From: Verrucomicrobiia bacterium
GTDB taxonomy: Bacteria > Verrucomicrobiota > Verrucomicrobiia > Limisphaerales > CAIMTB01
DNA length: 64,000 bases
Reading direction: 5' to 3'
Assembly (NCBI GenBank): GCA_019634625.1
Contig: JAHCBA010000018.1
Span: 62,001 to 126,000 of the forward strand
Position 1 is the first letter of the stretch. Every line of letters starts with the position of its first letter. A program made the position numbers and the translations under genes. The notes under the pieces were generated by a model. The model saw only the letters and a program-made list of their open reading frames with translations, did no database searches and was not told where the DNA came from. This document shows positions 1-8,267 of this stretch, in pieces.

Positions 1-1772
1 CGCCCGCTCAACCACCGCAACCGGCCCACCCGCGACACGCATTGGAGCGGCGTCGGGAGCGGAGGCGTGCCCGGGGGCACAATTCGGAGGAGCACCCGTC
101 GCAGCAGTCTCAGATCATACCCCTCCATCCACTCGGCTTCCCCGGCCTTCCCGAGCGATTCGAGCACATGATACGGCCCGACGATGGGTCGCGTTTCCAC
201 GCCCGCAGGCGAAGGTTCGGTGAAGGGGAGCACGGGACGCCGTTCGAGCACCGCGCGCGACACCACCCGCGTTCCCGTCAACCAATCCTGCACCGCGGCG
301 AATCCGTTCCGCCGTCGCGCGGTGGCGAACAGCAGACCCAGCACAGCGTAGTAGGACAGACTCAGGACATAGGTGCCGGGGGTGGGTCCGGCGTAGGACA
401 GCGGATCGCGCGTCACCAGCATGACCGTCCAATAGGGGATTACCGGCACGGTCGTGTAGATCGCCGCGCGTGCGAGGGCCTGGGGCAGGCGTGGAAAGCT
501 CCGGTCCAGCCGCAACACCCGAAGGCCGCACAGGGCCTTGCCCGGCGTCGCGCCCCGCTGCCACTCGCTGATACCGTACCAGGAAACCGCCATCGAGAAC
601 CAGAACACGATGAACCCCATCATCCACGTCGGGGACTCGATCATGCGTTCCAGCATTGAGAAGGGATCCCCGAAGATCCCCAACCCAAGGATCAATCCCA
701 GCAGGGACAACGCTGCGAGATCCAGGATTCCAGCCAGGATCCGCAAGCCCAGCGTTGCCGGCGTCGGTGCCGTGGATGCGTAGGGTTCCAGTGCGCGACG
801 CAGATCCGCATAGCTCCTGAACCGTTCCAGCGGTTGCTTGTTGAGGCAGCGCAGGATTTCCCGCGCCAGACCCGTGGGGATTTCCTTCCGATACACCTGC
901 GGGGAGGGTGCGCGTTTCTCGATCGCCTGGGAGATGAGAAGCGGCAGGGTCTGGCCCTCGAACGGCAGCCGCCCGGTCAGCAAGTGAAACAGGGTCGCCC
1001 CCACCGCATACATGTCCGACCGGGCACTCAGTTCTTCGCCCCGAAGCTGTTCCGGCGAGCAGAACGCCGGCGTCCCCACCATCAGGCCGGCCTCCGTGAC
1101 GTGGCCTGGGTCACGGGGCAGCGTGGAAATGGACAGCCCGAAGTCCCCGATCTTCACCAGGCCTTCGTCATTCTCGAAGCAGTTCGAAGGTTTGATGTCG
1201 CGATGCAGGATGCCCGCCTCCTGAGCCGCCTCGAGTCCTTCGATGATCTGCAACACCACGTCCACCGCGCGCGGCACCGTCAGCGGACCGTGCTTTGCGA
1301 GGCGATCCTGGAGCGTGCCGCCTGCCACGAACTCCATGCTGATCACCGGGGTTCCGTCGATTTCCTCGGTGCCGTACACATACACGCAGTTCGGATGATT
1401 CACGGAGGCCGCCAGGCGTCCTTCGCGAAGGAACCGGGCCCGGTCCGCGGGCGCTCCCAGCTTCTGATGGATCACCTTGAGTGCCACCCTCCGCCCGGAG
1501 TCGGTCTCTTCCGCCTCATAGACCACGCCCATGCCGCCCTGCCCCAACCGGCGCAGGATACGGTAGCGCCCGAACGCACGGCCTTCCTCGGGTCCGCCCT
1601 GCGGCGGTCCCTGCGGTGCCCCCAACACCACGGTTCCGCCGGGACCGACACACGTTTCCGGAGCAGAATCCGCCGCGAGGCCAACCTTCAGCATGCATTC
1701 CGGGCAAAGCCCCTTCAGCGTTCCCTCCGCCAGGGGCTTGCCGCATTCGGGACAGGTTTGATGGGTGCTCAT
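1..1772 (-). CDS. Ser/Thr protein kinase with N-terminal zinc ribbon and RDD membrane domain (3' end outside window)
   Basis: Reading on the minus strand from the ATG at 1772, the protein opens with a zinc-ribbon-like pair of Cys pairs (C7/C10 and C23/C26). A complete eukaryotic-type kinase domain follows: glycine loop GQGGMG, VALK lysine, catalytic HRDIKPSN, DFG, and a SPEQLRG segment. After it comes an RDD-type membrane region with hydrophobic helices and the characteristic GATPGKALCGLRV motif. The frame is open to base 1, so the C-terminus is missing. It lies 80 bases downstream of an ECF-type sigma gene on the same strand, so the two are probably co-transcribed and may form a signalling pair. 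That partnership is inference; the kinase call itself is secure. Confidence 0.93.
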   Translation of the reverse strand, partial: MSTHQTCPECGKPLAEGTLKGLCPECMLKVGLAADSAPETCVGPGGTVVLGAPQGPPQGGPEEGRAFGRYRILRRLGQGGMGVVYEAEETDSGRRVALKVIHQKLGAPADRARFLREGRLAASVNHPNCVYVYGTEEIDGTPVISMEFVAGGTLQDRLAKHGPLTVPRAVDVVLQIIEGLEAAQEAGILHRDIKPSNCFENDEGLVKIGDFGLSISTLPRDPGHVTEAGLMVGTPAFCSPEQLRGEELSARSDMYAVGATLFHLLTGRLPFEGQTLPLLISQAIEKRAPSPQVYRKEIPTGLAREILRCLNKQPLERFRSYADLRRALEPYASTAPTPATLGLRILAGILDLAALSLLGLILGLGIFGDPFSMLERMIESPTWMMGFIVFWFSMAVSWYGISEWQRGATPGKALCGLRVLRLDRSFPRLPQALARAAIYTTVPVIPYWTVMLVTRDPLSYAGPTPGTYVLSLSYYAVLGLLFATARRRNGFAAVQDWLTGTRVVSRAVLERRPVLPFTEPSPAGVETRPIVGPYHVLESLGKAGEAEWMEGYDLRLLRRVLLRIVPPGTPPLPTPLQCVSRVGRLRWLSG

Positions 1773-1852
1773 AACGCTTCTTCCAACCCGTACAGAGGAA
1801 ACGCCGCCGGAAGGTTACACGTACGGGTCCCGCCATCGCCCATTCGTAATGG

Positions 1853-2632
1853 TCACGGCCCGGCGAGCGCCCGCAGCAGATGGCGCAGCTCGTCTTCGAC
1901 CTCGTCCGGGGTGGCCACCGTCTCGGCGACGAGTTCGCGCAGCACGGCGCGGTAACGTCGGCGCAGGCGATGCACGGCCACCTTCACAGCGCCCTCGGTC
2001 ATGTCGAGTTCCCGGGCCAGTTCGGCATAGGGCAGGGCGCTGCGCTCTCCCGCCAGGGCGAATCTCAGGCGATCGAACTGTCCGACCTTCCCCTCGCGTT
2101 CCTGTTCCCGGCGCAACCGTTGGTGGGCCTCCTCGAGCACCGTGATGGCCCATCGCCGGTCATACAACGTTTCGGGCGTGACCGCATCCACGGGAGTCTG
2201 CGCGTAGGCCGCTTCGGCGGCGGCGCTGTCGAGGGAAATGACCTTGCCGCCGCCCCGCTTCCGGGCGCGCGCCTTGTCCCATTCGTCAGCCAGGAAGTGG
2301 TTGGTCGCCCCAAGAAGGTAGGAGCGGAACCGGCCCCGCTCCGGGCTCACGGCGGCAACATCATGGCGCCCGAGCAGCCGGGCAAAGAACGCCTGTGTGA
2401 GATCCTCGGCGTCGTGGGGCGAATAACCCCGCCGCCGGATGTAGGCATAGAGCGGACGCCAGTAGGTCTGGCAAAGATTGGCCAGCGCTTCGCGGGCCCG
2501 GGTCGAATCGCTTCGCCCGGCGGCCAGCACCACGGACCAGTGGGTGGTGACGAAGGCCGCGGCCGCCGCCGGAGGGGGAGCAGCGCGCCGGGGATCCGTC
2601 GCGGACGAAGCGGTGGGTGTGTCGAAGTTCAT
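1853..2632 (-). CDS. ECF-type RNA polymerase sigma factor
   Basis: About 259 aa. Near the N-terminus is the stretch TTHWSVVLAAG, seen in many sigma factors of Verrucomicrobia, Planctomycetes and Acidobacteria. Region 2 follows (YWRPLYAYIRRRG, then DAEDLTQAFFARLL), and a C-terminal region-4 helix-turn-helix (LPYAELARELDMTEGAVKVAVHRLRRRYRAVLRE). I place the start at the ATG at 2632; the open frame runs on to 2812, but the extra 60 residues look non-coding and low-complexity. The neighbour downstream is a membrane Ser/Thr kinase. Sigma factors of this type lacking a clear anti-sigma gene are often proposed to be controlled by a linked kinase; here that is inference from position only. Confidence 0.9.
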   Translation of the reverse strand: MNFDTPTASSATDPRRAAPPPAAAAAFVTTHWSVVLAAGRSDSTRAREALANLCQTYWRPLYAYIRRRGYSPHDAEDLTQAFFARLLGRHDVAAVSPERGRFRSYLLGATNHFLADEWDKARARKRGGGKVISLDSAAAEAAYAQTPVDAVTPETLYDRRWAITVLEEAHQRLRREQEREGKVGQFDRLRFALAGERSALPYAELARELDMTEGAVKVAVHRLRRRYRAVLRELVAETVATPDEVEDELRHLLRALAGP

Positions 2633-2801
2633 GGGCGCTACGGGTTCTTCGGCAGCCTGGTCATCTTGTGGCGGTCCTGGACGAGGCAGGAGATTGCCTT
2701 CGACGGACCGGTCCCGGAGTCGGTCGCCTCGCCGCCGCAGCAGGCCTCCACAGAGGAAATCCAACGGCCCATCGACGCATGAACCCGGAACCTTCGCTCT
2801 C

Positions 2802-3233
2802 TCAGTCCGCAATCGGGTTGATCCATTTGAGCCCGCGAAATCGGGCGAAGTCGGTGTCCGTGGAGGCCAGGGTGCAGTTGTGCTCGACGGCCAGCGCCGC
2901 GATGTGAGCGTCGGATACCAGATTCGCGGTCGCGTTGCCGGCCCTAAGCATCCGTTGGAGGACGACCCAATGCTGTGCCGAGGGAACGAGGATCCGCACG
3001 CAAGGTTGGTCCAGCCAGCTCTGCACCCGTTCGGTCGCCTCGCGCAGGGTGAGCGGACGCCGGTGCAACCGTGGATTGGTGCCTATTCGCACGAACGCCG
3101 TCAGCACCGGCCAGCAAAGGCAGACCGGGGCAATCCCGCTCAATTGCGCGTCCCACCAGGACCTGGCCGCCTCGTGATGGATGGAAAGACTGTCCTCCGC
3201 ATAGAGGAGGAGATTCGCGTCCACGAGGATCAA
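2802..3233 (-). CDS. vapC: VapC-type PIN-domain ribonuclease toxin
   Basis: 143 aa PIN-domain protein. The N-terminal metal-binding Asp is in LVDANLLLYA, and the C-terminal acidic cluster is in LVSDAHIAALAVEH and STDTDFARF. Such proteins are Mg-dependent ribonucleases that block translation by cutting tRNA or rRNA. The start is probably the TTG at 3233, which overlaps the TGA stop of the upstream antitoxin gene by three bases; no ATG lies at the right place and the family usually begins with a short M(I/L)LVDAN segment. Length and order (antitoxin first) match standard vapBC operons. Confidence 0.88.
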   Translation of the reverse strand: MILVDANLLLYAEDSLSIHHEAARSWWDAQLSGIAPVCLCWPVLTAFVRIGTNPRLHRRPLTLREATERVQSWLDQPCVRILVPSAQHWVVLQRMLRAGNATANLVSDAHIAALAVEHNCTLASTDTDFARFRGLKWINPIAD

Positions 3234-3475
3234 GCGTGTTCCTCCCCTTCGCCACGATCCAGAAGGTCCTCGATGCTGTCGTAGGCGAAGCCTTCGCGCA
3301 GGCCAAGCGGGCGGGCCTGCGTCCGATAGGGCTTGGCGGCGGGAGGAGTGAGAACGGCATCCAACCCCACCCGTAGGGCCATGTTCACGACCTCCTTGAA
3401 AGGCTTGCCCAACCGGGACGCTCCCTCCCGCGCCCTGGCCGCCACATCGGGGTCCAACGTCAACGTGGTTCGCAT
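3230..3475 (-). CDS. vapB: VapB-type antitoxin
   Basis: 81 aa. The N-terminus (MRTTLTLDPDVAARAREGAS) is of the ribbon-helix-helix type seen in DUF2191 antitoxins; the acidic C-terminal tail (SIEDLLDRGEGEE) is the likely toxin-binding segment. It overlaps the toxin gene at its 3' end, so the two are translationally coupled. By analogy, the RHH dimer would repress its own promoter upstream of 3475; I did not find a clear operator. Confidence 0.82.
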   Translation of the reverse strand: MRTTLTLDPDVAARAREGASRLGKPFKEVVNMALRVGLDAVLTPPAAKPYRTQARPLGLREGFAYDSIEDLLDRGEGEEHA

Positions 3476-3535
3476 CGGAGCATCGTGATGCCAGGCATTG
3501 CGGAGTCAAGGTGAACGAGGCCGATGGTCCCCCCA

Positions 3536-3591
3536 GGGGTCAGATCTCTGATTTTGACATTTGCGGCATGACCTGACAGCGACAGGGCAAA
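3536..3591. repeat. Truncated copy of long palindromic repeat
   Basis: These 56 bases are identical to 3603-3658, the left arm, loop and start of the right arm of the complete palindrome next to it. The copy then diverges into the same short flank (gatggtcccc) that precedes each copy, so it looks like a tandem duplication of about 67 bases that lost the right arm. Confidence 0.85.
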
Positions 3592-3602
3592 GATGGTCCC
3601 CC

Positions 3603-3682
3603 GGGGTCAGATCTCTGATTTTGACATTTGCGGCATGACCTGACAGCGACAGGGCAAATGTCAAAATCAGAGATCTGACCCC
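3603..3682. repeat. Long palindromic repeat, 29-bp perfect arms (complete copy)
   Basis: Left arm 3603-3631 (GGGGTCAGATCTCTGATTTT...) and right arm 3654-3682 are perfect reverse complements of 29 bp around a 22-base loop. The same element recurs at 6505-6585 and, as one arm, at 37190-37218. It sits just past the stop codon of the pseudopilin gene (3690), so as RNA it would form a very stable hairpin and could act as a 3'-end processing or termination structure. Similar GGGTCAG-type palindromes accompany REP-associated (Y1) transposases in other genomes; no such transposase is in this window. Confidence 0.9.
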
Positions 3683-3689
3683 GGCCCTG

Positions 3690-4541
3690 CTACCAATGAG
3701 GTTGATTGTCCCGGTTCCAGCGGCGCAGGGATGCGTCATCGCGATCGAGGAAGAGGCGCCTGAACGAGATCGATTCAACGTGGCCGTCGCAGAAGGCGGC
3801 GTTGGCTCTGCCCTGGTGGCGCGCTCTGGCGCGCCTTACGGATTCGGCAGTGGTCTGACCACGGGACCGGAAGGTTTCCTGGCGTTGAATGCCCAGGAAG
3901 CTTTCCATGACGGAATCGACGTCGAAGTCTCCTCCGGATGCGGGCAGAAGCGCAAAATTATCGCCCAATGCCAGCATGTCACTTGGGCTCAAGACAGTAT
4001 TCTCCGGTACACCCGAATCGGCCGCCGGCGTTCCGGGCACGGCGGCGTGGTTTGCGGGCCATGTCATGACAAGTCCGTACCGTTCGCCTTCGGGCCCCCG
4101 ATCATTGATGTAGCCAAGGTGGTTGTAACCATAGGAAGTGAAGCCGCTGAAGGACAGCAAGCCGATGGCAGGACGGCTTGCGGCATAGGTCATGGAGGGA
4201 CAGCGTCGCACTCCAATTTCGGGGTTCCCTGAAGGTCGCACGACACCGTTCAAATCAAACCCGTAGGCGCCCTGTCCCACGATGTTGCTGGCGACGTACG
4301 AGGAGCCTGGATAACGCCCGTGGTCTCCAACGTAGATCGCCAGGTGCAGGGCGGACTGACGGAGGTTGCTGCGGCACTTGATGGAGTGAGCCTGAGCCCT
4401 GGCGTTTGAAAGGGCTGGCAGAAGGAGCGAAGCCAGGACAGCGACAATCGCCATCACCACCAGGAGTTCCACCAGGGTGAATGCGGCCCTTGGAGCGCGG
4501 CGCGGAAGATCTGGCACTTCCCAGGTGATTGGCTGGGCCAT
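3690..4541 (-). CDS. Prepilin-like protein with type IV N-terminal methylation motif (DUF1559-like)
   Basis: 283 aa. A short leader ends in the prepilin peptidase/methylation motif AAFTLVELLVVMAIVAVLASLLLPALSNARAQA, giving a hydrophobic assembly helix at about residues 20-45. The C-terminal GRANAAFCDGHVE is the H-X9-DG-type motif common in the expanded pseudopilin families of Planctomycetes and Verrucomicrobia. It is probably processed and displayed on the cell surface or part of a secretion pseudopilus; its exact role is unknown. It is transcribed away from the secreted protein gene at 4844 and is followed directly by a long palindrome. Confidence 0.88.
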   Translation of the reverse strand: MAQPITWEVPDLPRRAPRAAFTLVELLVVMAIVAVLASLLLPALSNARAQAHSIKCRSNLRQSALHLAIYVGDHGRYPGSSYVASNIVGQGAYGFDLNGVVRPSGNPEIGVRRCPSMTYAASRPAIGLLSFSGFTSYGYNHLGYINDRGPEGERYGLVMTWPANHAAVPGTPAADSGVPENTVLSPSDMLALGDNFALLPASGGDFDVDSVMESFLGIQRQETFRSRGQTTAESVRRARARHQGRANAAFCDGHVESISFRRLFLDRDDASLRRWNRDNQPHW

Positions 4542-4843
4542 GGCAGGAATTGACGGTCAATGACGCATGCCTGGCGCGGCATGTCACGCGATTTCATTGG
4601 CGCTTCATTCCTCGCGGTGCATCCCGGAGTTGTGGGTCGAGGCGCGAACGTCGCGAAGCATCGCCTCGGAGGGCCGAGTTCCACGAGGCCGCAACGGTGT
4701 GGTGCGTTGGGATGAGGACTCGCGGAGCTCGTCCCTCCGATCTGCTGCCTCCTCACCGACAACTCCGGGATGCACGGCCTCGCATCGTCCGGCCCTCTTG
4801 CTCCTTGAGTTTTCCAATCGGCCCCACCCACCATCCCCGAATC
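4542..4843. other. Divergent intergenic region occupied by a MITE-like element
   Basis: This gap lies between the pseudopilin gene (minus) and the secreted-protein gene (plus). More than half of it is the 159-bp element at 4617-4775. The promoters of both genes must lie within the remaining flanks or inside the element. I see no good ribosomal or promoter consensus that decides this. Confidence 0.6.
4617..4775. mobile_element. MITE-like element with 17-bp perfect terminal inverted repeats
   Basis: GTGCATCCCGGAGTTGT at 4617-4633 is the exact reverse complement of 4759-4775, bounding 159 bases with no plausible gene. A second copy in the opposite orientation is at 8011-8167, and right-half fragments lie at 35231-35307 and 35832-35898. 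Shared internal blocks include gaggactcgcggagctcg and ccgagttccacgaggcc. This is the structure of a non-autonomous transposable element, but no target-site duplication is obvious. Confidence 0.75.
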
Positions 4844-6049
4844 ATGAAATCCGCGGACTTGTCCCCCCGGCGCCGCCGAGCGTTCAGCCATGGCATCGTG
4901 GGAGTCGTCGCCCTGATCTCCGCCTCGCCCCTCGCGGTAGCGCAGTTCGTCGAAGTGACCGCCGAGATCGAAGGGTTCCACTGGCCGGCCTCGTCAGCCG
5001 CCAGCCTCAGCACCTCCTGGACCGTCCGATGTGTCGTCGGGAGTGGTTCATGGCGGATGGACACCGCGGTCGGTTCCAGTTCGACGAACTCCGTTTGGTT
5101 TCTTGGCGACCATGTCATCCAGGTCAGCCAAGATCCCGGTATCCCCGGTGGCTTCGTCGCCCGCCGATGGAACTCCGCCGACGGCAGTCCCGGACGTCCC
5201 CAGGGACCGTGCTACCGCCTGTCCCCCCAGACCCACATCGCCTGGCTCGCCTTCGGGTCCGTCCCCTTCCTCAACAACCCGGATCGCGCATGGTCTCCCC
5301 TGGAAAGCTCCGGGCTCATGATGGCATACGCCCCCTCCGGCTTCCGGGATCGCATCGAGGTGTTCGAAGACGCGCTCGGCCTCCCGAAGGCCGTGACGCT
5401 CTACGCGGACAGCCCACAGCCGATCCTCCAGTATCGGGTGACCCGCTCCACCCGATTCTCAGCATGGGACCTGCCGCCTCGCCTCGCCCCCCGGGATTTT
5501 CAGGACGCCTTCCCGGTGGCCCGCAGCCTGAAGTCCGACTCGGATCCTCTTGCCGTCCATCTCCGCGACCGGGTGACCGGGACCACTCGAGCCATGCTGC
5601 ACCACTGGGACGCCACCACCGCGCCGTCCGGGGAATTGCGATCCTGCCTGCTCACCGATCTCAACGGCATCATCGAGGGCCCCTCCATCTGGGATGACCT
5701 GCGGTTCTCCGACATCCCCCTCCGCGACGAGACCTTGGAACTCCTGGACGCCGATCCCATCCCAGCTTCCCGGGCGCGGCTCAACCGCCTTCTGCTCGAG
5801 GATGCCTACCCCGAGGCATTCTTCGACCGACGCTGGGTGATCCCCCTTGAGTTTCAACTTGTGCAATACCGGCCCGCCTGGTCACCGGCCCAGGGGCGGT
5901 ACACTGCGGATGCCTGGGAAGTCGAAATCGTCGCCAAAGGCCGCGTCACCTCGATCGCCCGGGGAACGGAGCCGACCGTTCCCGAGGAATACCGTCACCT
6001 GCTGGAGAACACCCTGTCCGCTCGCGCGAACATCCGGGTCACACCCTGA
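4844..6049 (+). CDS. Secreted protein of unknown function
   Basis: 401 aa. The start is set at the ATG at 4844 because a signal peptide follows directly: arginine-rich n-region (SPRRRRAFSHG), hydrophobic core (IVGVVALISASPLAV) and an AQF cleavage site near residue 30. The open frame extends upstream to 4529 but only through the MITE-like element. The mature part is soluble-looking, with many Trp and Pro residues and no motif I recognise. Segments such as GFVARRWNSADGSPG and a terminal region about transgenic-looking but ordinary composition give no clue to function. Confidence 0.7.
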   Translation: MKSADLSPRRRRAFSHGIVGVVALISASPLAVAQFVEVTAEIEGFHWPASSAASLSTSWTVRCVVGSGSWRMDTAVGSSSTNSVWFLGDHVIQVSQDPGIPGGFVARRWNSADGSPGRPQGPCYRLSPQTHIAWLAFGSVPFLNNPDRAWSPLESSGLMMAYAPSGFRDRIEVFEDALGLPKAVTLYADSPQPILQYRVTRSTRFSAWDLPPRLAPRDFQDAFPVARSLKSDSDPLAVHLRDRVTGTTRAMLHHWDATTAPSGELRSCLLTDLNGIIEGPSIWDDLRFSDIPLRDETLELLDADPIPASRARLNRLLLEDAYPEAFFDRRWVIPLEFQLVQYRPAWSPAQGRYTADAWEVEIVAKGRVTSIARGTEPTVPEEYRHLLENTLSARANIRVTP

Positions 6050-6231
6050 CCCTTGGACCGCATCGGCATGGCCCGCCGTCGGCACCTTGCCATGGGTGGG
6101 ACCGGGAGAGATCCGGGGCAATCTCACCGGGCGCCATGCGGTCGAACCGAAGATGGCTCGGGATCCATCGAACATCCGCTCCCTGTTGAAAGGCGCGATT
6201 GTTTGCGGACTCGTGCAGCTCTCCATGAGGG

Positions 6232-6456
6232 GCGCATCTCAATTTTTTTGCAGCGGGCCTCACAATCGGAATCGTAATCATAATCGTGATCGTGATCGTG
6301 ATCGTGATCGTGATCGTGATCGCGCTTCCCAGTTCCCACGTGGAACGGGAGGTCCGGGCAGGATCGAACCCATCGGGCCGGCCCAAAGGCGGCGATCAAA
6401 GCGGTGTGCCTGCGGGTTCGAGGACGAGTACCGCCCTTCGGGCTGAGCACGAGTCT
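6232..6456. repeat. Mosaic of dispersed repeats with GTGATC hexamer array
   Basis: The block begins with a ggggcgcatctc boundary (6233 onward) and contains a tandem array of 6-bp units at 6264-6323 (AATCGG, AATCGT, AATCAT, then about seven GATCGT units). After this come a cagttcccac...gggcaggatcgaacccatcgggcc block and a ccgcccttcgggctgag block at 6431. The same order recurs at 35567-35800 with a GTAATC array. Open frames through this block (DHDHDH or ITITIT) are artefacts of the hexamer. Confidence 0.75.
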
Positions 6457-6504
6457 CCACGAGGGATGGCTTGGGCGGGTTCCAAGAACCTGGGAACTTT
6501 CGCC

Positions 6505-6585
6505 GGGGCTCAGATCTCTGATTGCGACATTTGCGGCAGGCTCTGACGGTGACGGGGCAAATGTCAAAATCAGAGATCTGACCCC
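6505..6585. repeat. Long palindromic repeat overlapping the 3' end of the SMR gene
   Basis: The right arm 6557-6585 is identical to the right arm at 3654-3682; the left arm 6505-6534 carries an extra base and two changes. The TGA stop of the SMR exporter gene (6570-6572) lies inside the right arm, so the palindrome supplies the last residues (GSDL) and the stop codon. Confidence 0.85.
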
Positions 6586-6914
6586 AGCCCTGGTTCTGAA
6601 GCGGATGCGAGCTTGAGACCCACGACGCCGGCGACGATGAGCACGATGCAAAGGATCCGTAACACTTCCCGCGACTCGCCCAGGAAGGCCATTCCGATGA
6701 TCGCCGTGCCTGCGGCACCGATGCCCGTCCACACGGCGTAGCCTGTGCCCACGGGGATGGTTTTGAGTGCCGCCGCCAGGAAGCCGAAGCTGACGATCAT
6801 GGTGCCAAGGGTGGCAACGCTCGGCCAGAATCTGGAGAAGCCTGCCGTGTACTTGAGGCCGACGGCCCAGCCGATCTCGAGAAGGCCGGCAACGATCAGG
6901 TAGATCCAAGCCAT
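6570..6914 (-). CDS. Small multidrug resistance (SMR) family exporter, SugE/Gdx-like
   Basis: 114 aa, four predicted transmembrane helices. The start ATG at 6914 gives [22 protein letters not shown] with the conserved membrane-embedded glutamate of the SMR family (E13) and the WAVGLKY segment typical of the SugE/Gdx branch, which exports guanidinium or quaternary ammonium ions. [18 protein letters not shown] is the second signature. The usual family length is about 105 aa; the extra C-terminal residues (SEPGLGSDL) are encoded by the palindromic repeat that overlaps the gene end. Substrate is not decided by sequence alone. Confidence 0.9.
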   Translation of the reverse strand: MAWIYLIVAGLLEIGWAVGLKYTAGFSRFWPSVATLGTMIVSFGFLAAALKTIPVGTGYAVWTGIGAAGTAIIGMAFLGESREVLRILCIVLIVAGVVGLKLASASEPGLGSDL

Positions 6915-7013
6915 GATTTCAAGACTTCGAGGGTTGAGGCATACCCTTGAGGTGGGATCCATGAACTGGACAATGGTCCCTCACTCCGTGGGGTCACTCA
7001 GCAGGGGGCTGAA

Positions 7014-7940
7014 TCAGGGATCTGAAGGGAGTGCGGACACTTCGACCAGGACGGGGAAGTGGTCCGAGGGGAGGCGGGCCTGGAATTCGCCGAAGCGGAT
7101 CTCCCTCGGGAAGTTGCCGGAGGGGGCGTCGGGGCCGGGCTGGGGGACGCGGATGCGGTAGGAGTCGGTGAGGACGCCGTAGCGAAGGGCCTGGAAATGG
7201 CGGGTCAGGAAGATGTGGTCGATCCGGCTGTCCGTGCGGGTGTTGGGATCGAACCGGTTGGCGGTGCCGTTGAGGGCGTAACGGATGGCGGCGGTGTCAT
7301 GGGCGTCGGTGAAGACGCCGGAGCCGGTGAGGATTCGATAGCCCTCGCTGTTCTGATCCACATTGAAGTCGCCCACCAGCACGACCGGTTGATCGCCTGC
7401 GATCTCGTGGATTCTCCGGAGGACGAGGCGGGCGCTTTCGAGGCGTGCCTGCACGCCGACATGGTCGAAGTGGAGGTTGAAGAGGTGGAAGGGGCGGGTG
7501 CCGGAGACGGGCTGGAGTTTGACCCAGGTGCAGATGCGGGGCAGGGCGGCATCCCAGCCCCTGCCCGGGACGTCGGGCGTTTCGGAGAACCAGAAGTCAC
7601 CGCCGTCGAGGAGGCGGAACTTGCCCTTCTTGTAGAAGATGGCGGCGTGTTCACCGCGATGCCGGCCGTCGTCGCGACCGCGTCCGGTGTAGGCGTATTC
7701 CGGCATCCGTTCGGCCATGGTCAGGAGCTGGTGGTGGAGGGCCTCCTGGATGCCGATCACATCGAAGTTGTGGAACCGGATGAGGTCGGTGACCACGGGG
7801 GCCCGCTGTTCCCAGCCGTTGCCGCGTTCGACATCGCCCGGATTGGCATAGCGGATGTTGAAGGTGCCTAGGATCAGGGCCTGGGCCGACGAGGCGGCCA
7901 GAAGGACGGCGAGGAGGAGGATGCAGGCGGGGGGCTTCAT
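7014..7940 (-). CDS. Secreted endonuclease/exonuclease/phosphatase-fold protein
   Basis: 308 aa with a signal peptide (MKPPACILLLAVLLAASSAQA) just before the fold begins. The metal and catalytic motifs of the superfamily are present: GTFNIRYAN, IGIQEALHHQ (metal Glu), FNLHFDHVGVQAR (catalytic His), VLVGDFNV (Asp/Asn), RIDHIFL and the terminal SDHFPVLVEV. Such secreted members act on nucleic acids, phosphoinositides or sphingomyelin-like phosphodiesters; the substrate cannot be named. The start at 7940 is preferred over a frame that runs upstream through the MITE-like copy. Confidence 0.9.
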   Translation of the reverse strand: MKPPACILLLAVLLAASSAQALILGTFNIRYANPGDVERGNGWEQRAPVVTDLIRFHNFDVIGIQEALHHQLLTMAERMPEYAYTGRGRDDGRHRGEHAAIFYKKGKFRLLDGGDFWFSETPDVPGRGWDAALPRICTWVKLQPVSGTRPFHLFNLHFDHVGVQARLESARLVLRRIHEIAGDQPVVLVGDFNVDQNSEGYRILTGSGVFTDAHDTAAIRYALNGTANRFDPNTRTDSRIDHIFLTRHFQALRYGVLTDSYRIRVPQPGPDAPSGNFPREIRFGEFQARLPSDHFPVLVEVSALPSDP

Positions 7941-8010
7941 GGAAGGGGCAGGAGGGTAATGGCGGGGCGGGATCTTGCGAAGCCTGGAAGAGCGTCTGGA
8001 AGGGTGGGCG

Positions 8011-8167
8011 GTGCATCCCGGAGGTGTGGGTGAGGAGGGATTCCATCGGAGGGACGAGCTCCGCGAGTCCACAACCCGGCGCTCCACACCCTTGCGGCCT
8101 CGTGGAACTCGGCCCTCCGAGGCGACGCTTCGCGAAGTTCGCACTCTCCCGACGGATCCGGGATGCA
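8011..8167. mobile_element. Second copy of the MITE-like element, opposite orientation
   Basis: The left end GTGCATCCCGGAGGTGT at 8011 and the right end TCCGGGATGCAT near 8156-8167 match the ends of the 4617-4775 element. The internal sequence is its reverse complement, with diverged positions. It lies in the upstream region of the endonuclease/phosphatase gene and about 250 bases before the hydrogenase operon, so it may affect expression of either. Confidence 0.7.
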
Positions 8168-8250
8168 TGGATGCGTGAGGCGGGGGTGCGGGCCACGCAA
8201 AAACGGGTCAGCGAAGGACAAGAAGGGGAGAGCGCAGGGATTGCCGGGTG

Positions 8251-8267
8251 CGGCACGGTGCGCGCAA
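8251..8267 (+). promoter_or_regulatory. Weak sigma-54-like -24/-12 candidate upstream of the Hdr/hydrogenase operon
   Basis: CGGCACGGTGCGCGCA has the invariant GG (8252-8253) and GC (8264-8265) with the required 10-base spacing and a matching GGCACG, but the -12 block is GCGC rather than TTGC. It lies about 150 bases before the first operon gene. In a GC-rich genome a chance match is quite possible. Confidence 0.22.

Noticed and set aside
6264-6323. A protein with DHDHDH or ITITIT repeats
   Set aside because: Every frame through a hexamer array is open. The array lies in an intergenic mosaic of dispersed repeats.
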